Positions 5,734 through 6,254 of a stretch of 6,254 nucleotides of DNA are shown here, one piece after another. The number at the start of each line of letters is the position of its first letter. Positions within the stretch are counted from its first letter, which is position 1. Origin of the DNA: JAAYYM01 sp964638005 (GTDB taxonomy: Bacteria; Bacillota; Clostridia; Lachnospirales; Lachnospiraceae); assembly GCA_964638005.1 (NCBI GenBank), contig CAZWXS010000091.1:1-6254 (forward strand), given 5' to 3'. A model generated the notes under the pieces. The model saw nothing but the letters and a program-made list of their open reading frames with translations. It searched no databases and was not told the origin of the DNA. Made by a program: the position numbers and the translations under genes.

Positions 5734-5873
5734 CCTATTTTCGTACAGAAAAAGTATATACGTAGAAAAAAATAGAAAAAATGTGAACCTTTTTTTGAGG
5801 TAAAAAAGTCTTTATATATGAGTACGTTATAGAGGGGTGTGTATTTACCACAAAAGTAAGCGGGTGAGAAACA

Positions 5874-6206
5874 ATGCTTTCAAACGGATACCATTTAACA
5901 ATCATAGAAGATCAGGCAGTACCCCTTGCGAGTGCGCCGCCGACTGATGATTATTTCGGATACATACTGCTGGCGGTTGCAATTGTGGCGATATTGCTGA
6001 TAGGTCTGCTCTATGGATTGTGGATCAGGGATCATAAGAAGAGAATTGAAAGGTTAAAGAGCGGTCTGAACCAGTACGGCAATGACACGATGCAGGAATG
6101 TACAGTTACAGTGATGCATCCGAGACGGATTATAGAGACAGAAAAGCAACTGGAACAAAAATTAGCAGGATATTATGTGACAGAAGCTGCGGACAGTTCG
6201 TATTAA
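5874..6206 (+). CDS. Small single-pass membrane protein of unknown function (110 aa)
   Basis: ATG 5874 is preceded by GGGTGAG at about 6 nt, and the frame ends in TAA at 6206. The protein has a short N-terminal segment (1-27), one long hydrophobic helix (about 28-50), then WIRDHKKRIERLK, a strongly basic juxtamembrane stretch. By the positive-inside rule this puts the C-terminal ~60 residues in the cytoplasm and the N-terminus outside. The tail (MHPRRIIETEKQLEQKLAGY) looks partly helical. The N-terminal segment EDQAVPLASAPPTDD just before the helix resembles the stem region found before sortase signals in Firmicute surface proteins, but there is no LPxTG motif. It is transcribed away from the pilus operon. 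I do not recognise the family; consistent start signals and protein-like composition support a real gene. Confidence 0.75.
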   Translation: MLSNGYHLTIIEDQAVPLASAPPTDDYFGYILLAVAIVAILLIGLLYGLWIRDHKKRIERLKSGLNQYGNDTMQECTVTVMHPRRIIETEKQLEQKLAGYYVTEAADSSY

Positions 6207-6241
6207 GCAGTGAGAAAAATGTAACTACCATTATATATTTC

Positions 6242-6250
6242 AAAAGGAAG
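6242..6250 (+). promoter_or_regulatory. Possible ribosome binding site of a gene beyond the right edge
   Basis: AAAAGGAAG occurs 36 nt after the stop of the small membrane protein gene, and the window ends 4 nt later. The position fits a ribosome site for a rightward gene starting just outside, possibly in the same transcript. The start codon is not visible, so this is only suggestive. Confidence 0.35.
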
Positions 6251-6254
6251 AAGA

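Larger units (their letters stand above)
5664..5873. other. AT-rich divergent intergenic region
   Basis: This stretch of 210 nt separates the leftward operon from the rightward small gene. It holds the leftward promoter, several A/T tracts (5765-5780, 5789-5796, 5802-5807), two similar blocks (GGAAAATGTCACC at 5722-5734 and GAAAAAATGTGAACC at 5775-5789), and an imperfect A/T inverted repeat at about 5787-5809. No coding frame or RNA gene was recognised. A convincing promoter for the rightward gene could not be fixed. Confidence 0.6.

Noticed and set aside
5787..5809. A/T inverted repeat (ACCTTTTTTTGAGGTAAAAAAGT) as a terminator or operator
   Set aside because: The stem is almost all A-T pairs from homopolymer runs, has no GC-rich core, and lies between divergent starts where a terminator is not expected.
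5795..5822. Rightward promoter TTGAGG-N16-TATGAG for the small membrane protein gene
   Set aside because: Both hexamers match consensus weakly, and other AT-rich combinations nearby are equally good, so no promoter is annotated.
6219..6224. ATG-TAA start-stop element after the small gene
   Set aside because: It has only a weak GTGAG upstream and occurs readily by chance in AT-rich DNA. Nothing else supports translation there.
1..6254. tRNA/rRNA genes, CRISPR arrays, insertion sequences, attachment sites
   Set aside because: None was seen: there is no regular repeat-spacer pattern, no transposase-like frame, no terminal inverted repeats and no cloverleaf-like segment recognised by eye.

Overview
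The window looks like a chromosomal segment from a Firmicute of class Clostridia, most likely Lachnospiraceae-like. This is inferred from strong AGGAGG-type ribosome sites, a consensus housekeeping promoter, a lipoprotein with a transglutaminase-like domain, and a pseudopilin cluster containing a DUF4860-like protein. The taxonomic guess comes from gene content and style only, as no search was run.

Positions 1-5710 hold one long leftward (minus-strand) transcription unit. It starts at a near-perfect sigma-A promoter (-35 GTGACA, 17-nt spacer, -10 TATAAT, 5705-5733). In order of transcription it encodes: a two-helix membrane protein with a degenerate GGDEF domain (GGNEF); an ECF-type sigma factor interrupted by a single in-frame TAG; a one-helix membrane protein in the anti-sigma position; a transglutaminase-like lipoprotein; a GspF/PilC-family inner-membrane platform protein; and four small proteins with an N-terminal helix that look like a pseudopilin set. 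These four are a 111-residue protein, a DUF4860-like protein, a GspI-like pseudopilin with Glu at +5, and a protein running off the left edge. Gaps are 22 nt or less and four junctions overlap or nearly touch, so co-transcription and translational coupling are likely. No internal terminator was seen.

The first three genes look regulatory (signal protein, sigma factor, putative anti-sigma). The rest would build a type IV pilus or type II secretion-like envelope machine, with the lipoprotein as an envelope-located accessory. No assembly ATPase, secretin or prepilin peptidase is in the window; an ATPase would be expected further left.

The most notable point is the sigma gene. Its TAG replaces a Gln codon (CAG to TAG fits) at the conserved 'DAVQE' position of region 2, and everything downstream is intact. 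The TAG sits in the same 9-base context (TAGGAGATT) that ends the GGDEF gene and carries the sigma gene's own ribosome site, and the GGDEF and sigma frames are in register.

After a 210-nt AT-rich divergent intergenic region (5664-5873), one small rightward gene (5874-6206) encodes a 110-residue single-pass membrane protein of unknown function. The final bases carry a ribosome-site-like AAAAGGAAG, suggesting another rightward gene just outside the window.
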